Shown: one piece after another, positions 48,201 to 53,328 of the stretch
Layout of the letters: the number at the start of each line of letters is the position of its first letter
Position numbering within the stretch: position 1 is the stretch's first letter
Source: Branchiostoma belcheri
Taxonomy: Eukaryota; Chordata; Leptocardii; Amphioxiformes; Branchiostomatidae
NCBI RefSeq assembly: GCF_001625305.1
Contig: NW_017804664.1
Location: 1,070,663-1,134,662 of the forward strand
Direction: 5' to 3'
Length of the DNA: 64,000 bases
The notes under the pieces: model-generated
What the model saw: the letters and a program-made list of their open reading frames with translations, nothing else
The model's database searches: none
Told to the model about the DNA's origin: nothing
Translations under genes and position numbers: made by a program

Positions 48201-48848
48201 TACGGTACATTTATTTGTACAAAATACAAATTTTATTAAAGAGAGAACTGGTCGTATTTTTGAGGTACGATTTCCTAATAAATGTTTAATTGACATGAAT
48301 GATATATCAATGTTGACAATATAACAGAAAATATAATGAACATTTCCCCTTAGAATTTTCGGTGAAATAAAGACTAACCAGCGGGATATATACACTTTAG
48401 GAGCTCGTTTGCTTTCCATTTTGTATGATTAAAAGTCACTGACCATGCACTCTGTTACATAAGGTTGGGCCATTAACCATTAACGGACTGCTTGTGCTCG
48501 CTGTTATTCACTATATGATTTTCAACGAAGGTCTTGAGATCAAGATGGAGAAGTTGCATTACTCAATGCACAAGGAAAAGTCTGGTAAAAAGGCAAGTGA
48601 ATATGTCAAGAAAATGGATACTACCTGGCCATTTCAGTACTGCCTTTGCGTCCACCGAAATATCTGCTATCAGCCCTACAATCTGTCACTATATAGTATA
48701 TGGCCTATGACAGGAAGCATTGAATTTCATTATAGTCAGTGGTACTTACCAAAGCCTTTGTATCGACGTCCACTCCTTTCCTCAGCATAGTTATGACAGC
48801 ATCTACATGCCCATTCAGAGCAGCCAAGACGAACTCATTGGAGTCCAT
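13087..48848 (-). CDS. Giant Ank-Roc-COR-Roc-COR-TIR-ZU5-glycosyltransferase gene (24-exon model)
   Basis: Coding exons in transcription order: 48848-48750, 47917-47819, 40824-40726, 40498-40436, 40118-39984, 39850-39605, 39437-39329, 35043-34880, 28826-28638, 28306-27514, 26600-26352, 25670-25575, 24834-24748, 24515-24399, 24042-23617, 23404-23289, 23119-21945, 21799-21735, 21457-21173, 20116-19680, 19553-19428, 19198-18936, 18820-17967, 14294-13087. All 23 junctions keep phase, nearly all with GT-AG borders, and the exon lengths add to 7,500 nt (2,499 aa). The start is the ATG at 48848, just after a possible acceptor, so a non-coding 5' exon may lie upstream. ROCO proteins are Roc GTPase/COR proteins (LRRK, DAPK1). 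The first unit resembles DAPK1 (ankyrin, Roc, COR) but no kinase or death domain was seen. Inferred role: cytoplasmic GTP-regulated signalling scaffold in defence or cell death. Alternative: two adjacent genes split between exons 10 and 11, or between 23 and 24. RNA evidence would decide. Confidence 0.7.
14500..16530 (+). mobile_element. Penelope-like element, internally deleted, across an assembly gap
   Basis: Open frames encode the N-terminal part of a reverse transcriptase (FYGLPKIHKTGIPLRPIVSS at about 14711-14770), then jump at about 14900 to the region after the catalytic core (LGVIRTLFHRAE). The YxDD motif is missing. After the gap comes a GIY-YIG endonuclease (ETYIGETERSLKARFLEH, ending at about 16386). 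RT plus C-terminal GIY-YIG is diagnostic for Penelope-like retroelements. Its tail (TATGATCCACT... to about 16530) recurs at 43.37 kb. It lies in the intron before the glycosyltransferase exon, on the opposite strand, and cannot be active. Confidence 0.85.
15294..15961. other. Assembly gap (668 N) with duplicated flanks
   Basis: All N. The 122 bp before it (15172-15293) are repeated after it (15962-16083), so the gap is probably an artefact of failing to merge overlapping contig ends rather than missing sequence. Confidence 0.95.
16610..17400. mobile_element. Non-coding DNA element with ACCTCCATG...CATGGAGGT end
   Basis: Starts with a hairpin ACCTCCATGAAATGTGTCAT, then a (TGTC)n stretch and conserved non-coding text with paired ATTTGCATAATTAA motifs. 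Related pieces occur at 25.27-25.50, 39.23 and 54.85-55.10 kb. No open frame. Probably a MITE-like family. Confidence 0.5.
17967..18820 (-). CDS. ROCO gene exon 23: five 20-residue repeats plus UPA-like region
   Basis: An 854-nt exon (acceptor TTTCTAG, donor GTAGAT, phase 2 in and 1 out). The first ~100 residues after the start of the exon are five consecutive 20-residue units with consensus like GNQNEAANQKAxKESISREP, acidic and Gln/Asn-rich, probably disordered. The rest includes CCNRCTGDKVYLIVNPNQAT, NYIHLLCVHKDDDAKDFF and a W-x-V-G-L-I-L strand, which resemble the UPA domain that follows ZU5. If the donor is not used, the frame reaches a stop at 17938 and the protein would end without the glycosyltransferase. 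Confidence 0.72.
18936..19553 (-). CDS. ROCO gene exons 21-22: ZU5 domain
   Basis: Exons 19553-19428 (126 nt, phase 0-0) and 19198-18936 (263 nt, phase 0-2). They encode CTLEEDGVTISFPEGCVETE, the opening of ZU5 (G-G-x-L-x-x-x-x-V-x-L-x-x-P-x-G-A/C). Then PVLTVHQEKEEDFLEPVSVT and LPWAW follow, the characteristic L-x-P-V-x-V-x-x-P strand, ending in ELTFTTRHFCG, the end of ZU5. ZU5 occurs in UNC5, ankyrins and PIDD, usually with UPA and a death domain, linking this protein to death-signalling scaffolds. Confidence 0.8.
19680..20116 (-). CDS. ROCO gene exon 20: TIR-like domain
   Basis: A 437-nt exon (acceptor TTTCTAG, phase 1 in and 0 out), residues about 1538-1683. After strand NEIVILHVGDYNDKLIQPLL come GVTVSEDVIKPGNIITVKSL and VRMVVPIITPQALHSRYW, then SSLGYEF. 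This order (beta-A strand, D/E-x-x-x-PG box 2, I-V-P-I-I-S/T-P strand, W-x-x-E/Y-E helix) is that of a TIR domain. It is divergent: the usual first strand F-I-S-Y is absent. TIR domains recruit adaptors or cleave NAD; catalytic competence cannot be judged here. Confidence 0.68.
20151..21068. mobile_element. TTAA-flanked MITE (piggyBac-like), copy 2
   Basis: TTAA at 20151-20154 and 21065-21068, with inverted termini CCCTATCTAGACCGGG. About 910 bp, non-coding, with several TGACGTCA palindromes. It fills most of the intron between ROCO exons 19 and 20. Confidence 0.85.
21173..21799 (-). CDS. ROCO gene exons 18-19: Gly-rich linker and helical segment
   Basis: Exon 18 (21799-21735, 65 nt, phase 2-1, acceptor ATCACAG) encodes FPENFVDVWMGGSGDNRTSF. 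Exon 19 (21457-21173, 285 nt, phase 1-1) opens ENLGGSGPMMIEP and continues as a helical region with SRFKKLVDTVKSAGDMCHRL. The related openings (EN-x-GGSG) suggest an old exon duplication. No named domain is recognised in exon 19; a divergent death-fold or helical bundle is possible but unproven. Confidence 0.65.
21945..23119 (-). CDS. ROCO gene exon 17: second COR domain
   Basis: A 1,175-nt exon (acceptor TTTCAG, donor GTAAGG, phase 0 in and 2 out), residues about 1030-1421. It starts with the last Roc helix and strand (IERYKKDILDHIGGK; LPEIFVIDNFSEND), then PMTWLHLKSKLIDKR and ILTFLHALGDIIFINEPVLG, ending in the VVLRPQVMIDVFKTII segment. That is the full COR-A layout (P-x-x-W, FLHxLGxIxF, VxLxPQWxxDxF). 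A large C-terminal part (RHPLYVKFENMFLPSGMFYR) matches COR-B. It is the clearest domain in the window. Confidence 0.9.
23289..24042 (-). CDS. ROCO gene exons 15-16: second Roc domain core
   Basis: Exons 24042-23617 (426 nt, phase 1-1) and 23404-23289 (116 nt, phase 1-0). Exon 15 has a linker rich in Gln and then the G3 motif in SFWDFGGQATYYGSHQCFF (about 936-955), with the DxxG aspartate intact, unlike the first Roc. Exon 16 has the hydrophobic strand PPIVLVLTHKDKVSE with THKD as G4 (about 1022-1025). This Roc has recognisable G1, G3 and G4 motifs and is the likely active GTPase of the protein. Confidence 0.85.
24165..24265 (+). repeat. (GTCT)n / (AT)n microsatellite
   Basis: TCTGTCTCTC and TATATATATATG tracts ending in AGAGAGATGG, in the ROCO intron between exons 14 and 15. 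Confidence 0.85.
24399..24515 (-). CDS. ROCO gene exon 14: linker exon, copy B of the pair
   Basis: A 117-nt phase 1-1 exon (donor GTAAGA) encoding SGETEDQQREHNLQTQQKE, then PTQRSQSFDPVDE. It is nearly identical to copy A over the first ~20 residues. Intronic sequence around the two copies is also similar, so the duplication took a segment of roughly 0.3 kb. Because both copies are phase 1-1 they could be spliced together or as alternatives. Confidence 0.55.
24748..24834 (-). CDS. ROCO gene exon 13: linker exon, copy A of a duplicated pair
   Basis: An 87-nt phase 1-1 exon (donor GTAGAT). A longer version ending at 24718 with donor GTAATA (117 nt) is equally in phase. It encodes SGETEDQKREHNLQTQQEE and a short TETPKQ tail, low-complexity and Gln/Glu-rich. 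The next exon downstream (24399-24515) is a close copy, so one exon has duplicated within the intron. The acceptor is a weak TACAAG. Confidence 0.5.
25575..25670 (-). CDS. ROCO gene exon 12: charged helix in second Roc
   Basis: A 96-nt exon (acceptor ACGTACAG, donor GTATGG, phase 1-1) encoding PDEFKETMAERLAEQQERAE and a short tail. It follows switch I and looks like the acidic insert seen between G2 and G3 in long Roc domains. There is no independent domain evidence; support is phase, splice signals and helix character. Confidence 0.6.
25957..26326. mobile_element. MITE with GGCCATGTTGATTT inverted ends, copy 1
   Basis: Left end AAGGCCATGTTGATTTAATT, right end the complement AATCAAATCAACATGGCCT. 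The next bases on each side form ATGGATGAxATCC hairpins. About 370 bp, no coding. The right end lies 26 bp from ROCO exon 11. Confidence 0.7.
26352..26600 (-). CDS. ROCO gene exon 11: second Roc domain, P-loop exon
   Basis: A 249-nt exon (acceptor ATATCCAG, phase 1 in and out) encoding a helix (LRGPRMQHLYSQACRQGEQP) and a second Walker A, GQFRSGKT (about 705-712). It then has RRLTGE and TDGIEI, the switch I region with its conserved T/GI. The helix-plus-P-loop arrangement is common to invertebrate ROCO proteins and differs from the first Roc, so this looks like addition of a different Roc type rather than a simple copy. The join to exon 10 keeps phase, but one in three random joins would. Confidence 0.8.
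27514..28306 (-). CDS. ROCO gene exon 10: main part of first COR domain
   Basis: A 793-nt exon (acceptor TCTTAG, donor GTAAGT, phase 0 in and 1 out), residues about 402-666. It opens IIYPLDKTASLVVLDPQWLF, the COR signature seen in DAPK1-like proteins (hydrophobic-LDPxWL), followed by the LLIKLLQVFQLCYTF helix and FILPS strand typical of COR-A/COR-B. COR mediates dimerisation and couples to Roc nucleotide state. This exon is among the strongest single pieces of evidence for a ROCO family member. Confidence 0.85.
28638..28826 (-). CDS. ROCO gene exon 9: start of first COR domain
   Basis: A 189-nt, phase 0-0 exon (acceptor GTCACAG, donor GTGAGA). It encodes a segment beginning QRPKVPKVYVKLSEIIEGWR and containing KTFPVMEWQDYLTAVRQ, then YLHDEGE. 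The pattern P..Y..L...I..WR....PV..W..YL fits the N-terminal subdomain of COR, the dimerisation domain that follows Roc. The final DEGE leads directly into the COR G-x-I-x-Y segment of the next exon. Confidence 0.78.
28895..29012. repeat. Imperfect inverted repeat
   Basis: TGCTGACGTTTTGGTGT at 28899 pairs with CACCGAAACGTCAGCA near 28997. The text between (CTCTGAGGAAGATGTCTGAC) is typical of retroelement tails, so it is probably a folded retroelement scrap. It lies just upstream of ROCO exon 9. Confidence 0.55.
29467..30391. mobile_element. TTAA-flanked MITE (piggyBac-like), copy 3
   Basis: TTAA at 29467-29470 and 30388-30391, termini CCCTACCTAGACCGGG inverted. Highly similar to copy 2 along its length, same orientation, inside the intron between ROCO exons 8 and 9. 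Confidence 0.85.
30425..30545 (-). repeat. Inverted relic of the 44/45-bp minisatellite
   Basis: Three to four units in the reverse orientation (GCAAAGACCTGCGTCGTCTG), 2.5 kb from the main array in the same intron. Confidence 0.75.
31480..31575 (+). mobile_element. LINE 3' end with (GAT)n tail
   Basis: Plus frame reads EKQIANLARDKGQWRDLAVA and soon a stop, then GATGATGATGAT. This ARDRxxWR ending with a trinucleotide tail is typical of RTE-like LINEs. Confidence 0.6.
31585..32283 (-). mobile_element. 5'-truncated LINE, same family as 63.6 kb
   Basis: Minus frames give QRMQNRAGKLILRAPYLTPS, then FTYCRDRATRSTRQSATDLL, interrupted by a stop near 32080. A 3' untranslated region and poly-pyrimidine-like end run to about 31585. 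It lies in the ROCO exon 8-9 intron, in the same strand as the gene. Confidence 0.8.
33030..34330 (+). repeat. 44/45-bp minisatellite
   Basis: About 29 copies of a unit with core GACGACACAGGTCTTTGCGC, then AGATGACGCAG and a T-run. Units differ by one base in length. All frames on the minus strand are open for hundreds of codons, an artefact of the unit. ROCO exon 8-9 intron. Confidence 0.95.
34390..34462 (+). mobile_element. LINE endonuclease N-terminal scrap
   Basis: Plus frame reads KVGTLNCRTLQTPPSQV, resembling the first strand of an apurinic-type LINE endonuclease (xxGTWNVRTL). Very short. Confidence 0.4.
34560..34800 (-). mobile_element. LINE ORF2 C-terminal tail
   Basis: Minus frame reads KVFKNSFFPRSIAEWNSLSP, then LDSFRQCLE and a stop, followed by a (TGTATC)-type tail at about 34562. 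The FFPRxIxxWNxLP motif is the usual end of non-LTR reverse transcriptases. It ends only 80 bp from ROCO exon 8. Confidence 0.75.
34880..35043 (-). CDS. ROCO gene exon 8: end of first Roc domain
   Basis: A 164-nt exon (phase 1 in, 0 out; acceptor CTCGTAG, donor GTACGG). It encodes an alpha-helical stretch with YYSKLYQESLVVSQEVFLIN and a CLEAGSSGIQRL segment. This matches the last strand and helix of Roc (the D/CxxxxSxxIxxLR pattern), where the partner of the G5 region lies. The exon starts only 95 bp from the edge of the foldback-like element at 35138. Confidence 0.75.
35138..38546. mobile_element. Foldback-like element with long repeated inverted arms
   Basis: Left arm (about 35140-36500) carries a ~250-bp unit several times, recognised by CGCGACAAAACAAGTCAATT and GTATAGAGCTCCGTGG. 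The right arm (about 37380-38545) carries the complement, for example TTGACTTGTTTTGTCGCGGA. The outer ends are inverted copies of GGGGCTGCACGAGC. A 9-bp direct repeat CCATGCATA borders it at 35129-35137 and 38547-38555. Foldback and MULE-type elements make 8-10-bp duplications. No transposase is seen. The middle has a SINE fragment, and an insertion sits at about 35735-36005. Confidence 0.75.
36790..36905 (-). mobile_element. tRNA-like SINE fragment inside the foldback element
   Basis: Minus strand reads GTGGCGTAGAGGTTAGGG, an A-box-like head, then GGGTTTGAATCTGAG, a B-box-like segment. It sits between the two arms of the 35.1-38.5 kb element. It is too far from a cloverleaf to be a tRNA gene. 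Confidence 0.5.
39329..40118 (-). CDS. ROCO gene exons 5-7: first Roc GTPase domain, degenerate
   Basis: Three exons (40118-39984, 39850-39605, 39437-39329) encode residues about 121-284. Exon 5 has a Walker A/G1 motif GDFRVGKT (about 150-157). Exon 6 carries the switch region, but where an active GTPase has DxxG (G3) the sequence reads HFVGYAQ, so the G3 aspartate is missing. Exon 7 supplies a G4-like SHADK (about 273-277) after the hydrophobic strand VILIA. Roc domains bind GTP and are normally followed by COR, as here. The missing G3 aspartate suggests nucleotide binding without normal hydrolysis, or a pseudo-GTPase. The exon 6 donor appears to be GC rather than GT; using it gives a continuous Roc sequence (QKRE to VHSWL). 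Confidence 0.78.
40436..40498 (-). CDS. ROCO gene exon 4: linker after ankyrin repeats
   Basis: A 63-nt, phase 0-0 exon encoding 21 residues that begin SHERPVDLAGGLARG and end RLSLE. The first part resembles the partial ankyrin cap that often closes a repeat stack (xxPxDLA). It is flanked by TATTAG and GTAAG splice signals. Identity rests on phase, position and splice sites rather than on a domain. Confidence 0.62.
40726..40824 (-). CDS. ROCO gene exon 3: ankyrin repeat
   Basis: A third 99-nt phase 0-0 exon (acceptor TTACAG, donor GTAAG). It encodes DGDTALHTACRQGYNSVVEL and a tail ending in QADLLVANE. It is clearly paralogous to exon 2, consistent with tandem exon duplication. The 7-kb intron before it holds both blocks of the 15-bp minisatellite, a LINE tail and the 41-43 kb inverted repeats, so a further ankyrin exon could have been missed or lost there. 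Confidence 0.82.
41088..41941. repeat. Large inverted repeat with ~215-bp arms
   Basis: Arms 41088-41299 and 41720-41941 are near-identical in inverted orientation (shared words such as TAGTAAGAAATATCTCTC). The ~420-bp loop is CpG-rich and related, inverted, to 42780-43018. Confidence 0.85.
42100..43018. repeat. CpG-rich dispersed repeat fragments
   Basis: Stretches at about 42100-42185, 42440-42560 and 42780-43018 share words with the loop of the 41-kb inverted repeat (for example AATCGCCGGCGA, GGTCGACCG). CpG density is far above the surroundings. Family unknown. Confidence 0.55.
43086..43500. mobile_element. Penelope-like 3' end fragments with a local tandem repeat
   Basis: 43350-43500 (plus) matches the tail of the 14.5-16.5 kb element (TCACGGAGTCACGTGTGTTA). 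43086-43130 matches its end of coding region in the opposite orientation. Between them a ~45-70-bp unit (TGTAATGCCCTGATGTAGAT, CCCCCGTCTCTGTTAAGG) is repeated about four times. Confidence 0.7.
43503..43725 (+). mobile_element. Truncated MITE of the 8.6-kb family
   Basis: Matches the left ~210 bp of the 8588-9571 element (CAAACAGTACACCTGG, an imperfect GC palindrome at 43536, then the AATTGTCAT region). It breaks inside the next palindrome at TTGGGGTCCGCG, exactly where the 15-bp minisatellite starts. Confidence 0.75.
43724..45756 (+). repeat. 15-bp minisatellite, first block
   Basis: About 135 copies of a 15-bp unit, consensus GTGTGGTGGAAACCT, with position-specific variants (GTGTGATGG, CTATGTGATGG). 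Long open frames on both strands exist only because 15 is divisible by three. It lies in the ROCO exon 2-3 intron. Confidence 0.95.
45757..46718 (-). mobile_element. 5'-truncated LINE inserted in the minisatellite
   Basis: Minus frame reads SLVLSHLDYCSTILSS, then LQSMQNRAARLAANSTQLTS and ends SPLSLWW with a stop at 46194. It has a ~430-bp 3' untranslated region ending at 45757. The 15-bp minisatellite lies on both sides, so the LINE entered a pre-existing array. Confidence 0.8.
46719..47150 (+). repeat. 15-bp minisatellite, second block
   Basis: About 28 more degenerate copies of the same unit (variants GTGTGGTGAAAACCT and GTGTGGTTGAAACCT), separated from the first block by the inserted LINE. 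Confidence 0.92.
47819..47917 (-). CDS. ROCO gene exon 2: ankyrin repeat
   Basis: Another exact 99-nt, phase 0-0 exon between a CTGTCAG acceptor and a GTAAG donor. It encodes DGDTALHKASRRGHDKVVEL followed by an LLIKNGADLNVTNK tail, the canonical ankyrin signature (DGxTALHxAxxxGHxxVVxLLxxxGADxN). Ankyrin repeats bind other proteins. In DAPK1-like ROCO proteins they sit directly N-terminal to Roc. The exon lies 0.8 kb beyond the end of a minisatellite. Confidence 0.82.
48750..48848 (-). CDS. ROCO gene exon 1: start codon and first ankyrin repeat
   Basis: Exactly 99 nt, 33 codons, phase 0 at its 3' end, followed by a GTAAGT donor. It begins MDSNEFVLAALNGHVDAV and carries the ankyrin helix pattern (A-L-NGHVDAV-ML-KGVDVD). 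One ankyrin repeat per 99-nt exon fits a phase-0 exon module that can be duplicated without changing frame. The reading frame stays open upstream of the ATG, but a TTTTATAG acceptor lies about 10 nt before it, so the ATG is taken as the initiator. Confidence 0.72.
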
Positions 48849-49388
48849 GGCCCTCCCTCTATAAAATAGTTCATGTAAAATATAAACACAATCTATTAAC
48901 ATTGATTTTCGCGTTAATGATGTAAAAAAATTATTCTTATCCTTGCAGATGTCAGTTTTAGTATTTAGCAAAGAAGTTGCTACTACGATGCCAGATGCAC
49001 GTGCATAATTATGTAGAAACTTTACAAGTAAAAACAATTATGGTACTAACGTTATATCAAGGTAATAAAAAAAGAACCTTTCCACAGACGAAAATACTTT
49101 ATCAATTCTTGCATATGTTATGTTGCAATGTGTATAGGCATATTTTGTACAGTATACTTAATAATGCTGCACTGTTGAGTAATTTCTCAGTCATAAAAGT
49201 GTTCATCGCCATATAGGGTAAGTTCTGTTTTTCATTTTGGTTTACCAAATTGTAAGTATTGGTCACCTGGCAGAAGGTAGTAGAGTTTTTGAAATTGGTG
49301 GACTACATACCGACTAAAAATCAGTGATTAAAAAAAGTGTCTTTGAATCACTGCTTGTTACTCGACATATAATCCAGACATCAGGCTA

Positions 49389-49808
49389 CACCGACTTAAT
49401 TTAATGGATGACATCCACGCGTGCATTAATTTTCGCCTGTTCTAAAAAAAAAAAGTCACGTCATCCGCTCGAGGCTCTGGCCTGGCTCTATGGGTAGTCC
49501 ATGGTAGTTACAAGTGACAATACGGAGCCGGTGGTAACTCTGGAGGATGGCACCCAGGCTACATAAGCTCCATGATGGTAAGAACTCGGTACAAATTACG
49601 GACAGTGTCGATTTATAAATTCCGCGAAAAGCCAGCTTGTGCCGGCTTGTCGTATAATGTCGCTATGTACTGCCGTAAATTCACAATACCTGCCTTGTAT
49701 TCCTGTGGTTTAGTAGCATTTTTGGCCTGATTTTTTTATTCGCCCGCGCGCACTAGTCTGGTGGTCTTCAGAGGATGTCATCCGTAAAATTAAAATGATG
49801 TGGTCTTA
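49389..49808. mobile_element. Related MITE with GGATGACATCC ends
   Basis: Left end AATGGATGACATCCACGCG, right end AGAGGATGTCATCCGTAAAA. The inner text (AATACGGAGCCGGTGGT, AGCCAGCTTGTGCCGG) matches 7680-7860 in the opposite orientation. Confidence 0.6.
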
Positions 49809-51626
49809 TCAAAAACTCTGCTACCTACCAGCGAAAGAAAAGTTAAACTTTATACAGCGGTACATTTATGACAACCAAATAATACATAACGAAGGTATAA
49901 GATCACCAAGATCTTGTCTTAAACAGCACGGTACAGTGAAGGTATTCTGTCCAGAGAGGACAGATATTTCAGAATGAAATACATGTATTCGCCCAATCAG
50001 CCACTCTACCCTAACATTAGTAAAACACACACCTTGCCATTTCCAAATGCGTCTATTTGACAATGTTTTAAATCATACCACCTCCCTTAATTAGCAGCCT
50101 GTAAGTAATTCTATTTAGACTATAAAATCTCTTTAGACTTGGTTTCAATCTGATACCAATAAACGCCCTCATCACCTCGAATGTTTAAACCTAAGTTGTG
50201 ATATTAGCAGGTGAACTTAGGCATAACCTGAAACATTTTGAAACACCTCATCAATGACCATGGCATCACGTTAAATCATGTGCCCGGCTGTTGGCCTGTG
50301 CTTATGTACTAATTCTGCCACAGATCAGACACAGATGAATCGCTGCAGTATCTACTTCACCTAGAATAGTTTCTCAGACAAACATGCTTACTCTAGAATC
50401 CAGGTTTATCAAATGTCTGGACTCGTAAGTGATTTTGTCAACAATCTAACACTGCACGTTTGGTCCCATAACCTACCAGTTCATTTTGTGGTTATATGAA
50501 ATCACCAGGCTTTATGACACAATATAAACAAAGGAACGTAATTAACGCGATGAAGATTAAATGTCTTATCGGCCATCGCATATGTTATTCTTGAGTTCCG
50601 AGCTGCAACCCTCCCTCCCACTCGGATCCGAGGTACGTCGGGCGCGCAGTAATAAGCCACAGTAATTATATATAATTATGCAGAATCCAAATGTAATGCG
50701 ATAGGAAAATAAAAACCAACTTGACCAAAAAGCAAGAATCCTATATTTTCTTAAATTTTTGACATGATTATAAACCTTGTTAAGCAAGAAGCAATATCTA
50801 AATTCCCGTTTAAGATAGCAGCGGAATTTCACAACTTGTCGAGCAGGGAAGTTAATCACTGACAGTATAGTAGAGAAGAAAGTTTTTATCTTTAAGGACC
50901 TATAAAGATCATTCAAAATTTTTAAATACCTGCTACCAGTCCACTTAGATGTATGCAGCAACTACAGGTTTAGGTTAATGTCTGCAGAATCTTTAGGGTC
51001 CGACATGTTTGTTACGCCACCATCAGACAAAATGGCGGGATGGATTTTAGACTTTAGTCTTGGATCACATGAAATCCTGTATGTTTGACCTTTGGCACTC
51101 TTCATACTTGTTTTTTAGTGCCTCGTGATGGTGACGTCTTACCGAATGCAAGCTTACACCTGACACGTATTCTGACCTTGTATTAAATTTTAACCAGATA
51201 TATTTTGTCACAGCTTCGCCATTTACGGAATATCTTTGTTGACAAATATAGTGTAGTGTAGTGTCATACTATCTGTATATTAGTATAACGGTTTAACCTC
51301 GCACAAACACATAATGCGAACGTAATGCGAAAAAAACATGATTTATTAACCAAGCATTAAGATTTTAGAGCGGCATTATTTATTTTAACTAATTAGTTCT
51401 TTACCTAGATTTTGGAATATTTTGTACTTTTCTCATTGTTTTTATGCCGTACGTGTCTACCGTGACAGCTGAAGCACTAAGCTGGTAATTCCTGAAGCCG
51501 ACCCGGTAACCAAGATGCGCACAAGCTACTTTGTGTACATATGGTAAAGTACACAGGCTACTGATGTTAAAACCATGCCCTACTAAAGGCAAAACAAGAC
51601 ACATAATTCAATGGCTTCTTGTCCTT

Positions 51627-52010
51627 AAGGCCATGTCGATTTGATTATATGGATGACATCCTCCGGGAGCCCCAAAACTGATGCGCGCGTGCGAATAAAA
51701 AAAAACAGTTTTGCAAAAAAAAATTGTTTTCATTATGAAATCTACGTGGTCATGAAGGTTGAACAAATGGGACAGAATATGGTTTGGCGAATAATCATAT
51801 TTCAAGTTCATTTCCTTACAATTTCGTCTTTTTTCGTTTGATTTTGGCATTCTACGACATTGGTATAGTTTTTACTTATTTTTTTGTAACTTACGGTATA
51901 TTTTTGCTCATTTTGCAACTGTTTTGTACGATTTACAGTATGGTTGGAAACGGCCGAAAATTCATGCGCGCGCGGATGTCATCCATATAATCAAATCAAC
52001 ATGGCCTAAG
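51627..52010. mobile_element. MITE with GGCCATG inverted ends, copy 2
   Basis: Same termini as the 25.96-kb copy (AAGGCCATGTCGATTTGATT left, complement right) with CGCGCGGATGTCATCC next to the right end. Confidence 0.7.
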
Positions 52011-52636
52011 GAAAAAATTACAGTATTAGCTGTTGCTGCCATAACATTTCTCTTTTTAAGATCCGGTGAATTAAAACAGGCATAAGATAAGATTCAGATT
52101 TGGAAGCATGGCATATTTCTTTCGATAAAAAAGAAGAATCTATAGGTGTTGGGCTATATCATATAACAGTTGCGTGTAATTACCTTGTCCAAGAAGGTTA
52201 TATGTTTGTGGCTGTGTGTGTGTTATGTCATAGGGTGAAGAATATGAGTAACTAATATAAAGCAACTCATTCTTGACCATTTGATTATCTTACATGGAAG
52301 GCCACTTGCCTGACTTATATGAGAATCCATTTGCAAGTTACCTAATTTTTATGAGAAGTCATTTCCCTAACTTATGCAAAACCATTTGCCTTTTATTTTT
52401 GCCTAACTTTAATGACAAATCTTTTGCCTAACTTTATAATAAGAAAATATTTGCCTAACTTTAATCGGAAGACATTTGCCTAACTTTAGGAAGACATTTG
52501 CCTAACTTCAATGGAAATACAATATGTTTAACAATGTGTTTCAGGGACGTGTGTCACATGTATTGAACGTGACTTTGTACATTTCCAAGGTTTCCGATTC
52601 GGAAGTAAGCTGTATTTTACAACAAATACATAAATG

Positions 52637-52892
52637 GTGGGGTCGTGTGGCGTAGCGGCAGAGTGCGCGACTCGGAACCTAGAGGTCCCGGGTTCGAGTC
52701 CTGACATGCCACCGATCTTGTGCCCTTGTTAAAGGCACTTTACACGGTTTTCCTCACTTAGCTCAGGTGTAAATGAGTATTGTCCTGTCATGTATTTGTC
52801 TCGTGTGCTGGTGGCGACATTGATATAAGTTGAAGAAACTTGAGTGTGTCGTCACCACGTCTGGTGATTACATGTTGGAATAAATTAAAAAA
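52637..52892 (+). mobile_element. tRNA-derived SINE, family A
   Basis: Same family as the copy at 640-892, plus orientation, with A box TGGCGTAGCGG and B box GGTTCGAGTCC and an A-rich 3' end. It is flanked by a 13-bp target duplication AAATACATAAATG (52624-52636 and 52893-52905). The matching site upstream of lectin 2 (about 61720) has no SINE. Confidence 0.9.
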
Positions 52893-52919
52893 AAATACAT
52901 AAATGCATGCAGTAAGCTT

Positions 52920-53200
52920 ACGAATGGCAAGAACTGACAGTTTTACCAAAGCATGTATCAGTGACGCAAATCGTTAGGTTTTCAATTGATTTGTCTCACC
53001 TTGTGACGTTTGTAGCCAATCTGATTTAATGGATGATTTAATGTTTTGCTTTCTTTTAATCCATGCAATAATCCTTACCCATATTAATAAAACGAGACAT
53101 GATGTTTTTCAAAGCACCTATCAGTGATGCATGTCTTTAGGTTAAACTTTTAACATGATTTGTCTCGACTGTTCAAGTTTGACGTTTGTAGCCACGGCAG
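52920..53200 (+). repeat. Upstream tandem repeat of lectin 1, two copies
   Basis: Two ~165-bp units, anchored by CATGTATCAGTGACG at about 52952 and a variant at about 53117, directly upstream of the first exon. The same unit forms a six-copy array before lectin 2. Confidence 0.8.
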
Positions 53201-53328
53201 AATTTAATGTTTGGATTCTGTTTTTTTTTTAAATTAATTTCGGGTGTAGACTCAGACGTACTTTGACGGGAGTTCTGCCTGGTGTAGGACGTGTTTTTTT
53301 TCTGTCCAGAAACTCGAAAAGTAACATC

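Larger units (their letters stand above)
48849..52620. other. Upstream region of the ROCO gene, no coding recognised
   Basis: Divergent space between the minus-strand ROCO gene and the plus-strand lectin. It contains MITE copies (49.4, 51.6 kb) and an old repeat at about 50.65-50.80 kb shared with 31.33-31.47 kb. A 5' non-coding ROCO exon and promoter should lie here but cannot be placed. Confidence 0.5.

Noticed and set aside
48849..52600. Protein kinase domain upstream of the ankyrin repeats, as in DAPK1
   Set aside because: No kinase motifs (GxGxxG, HRD, DFG in context) found on the minus strand in this interval.
52637..52720. tRNA gene
   Set aside because: A and B boxes are present but the cloverleaf is poor, and the sequence continues into a SINE body with target duplications and other copies.
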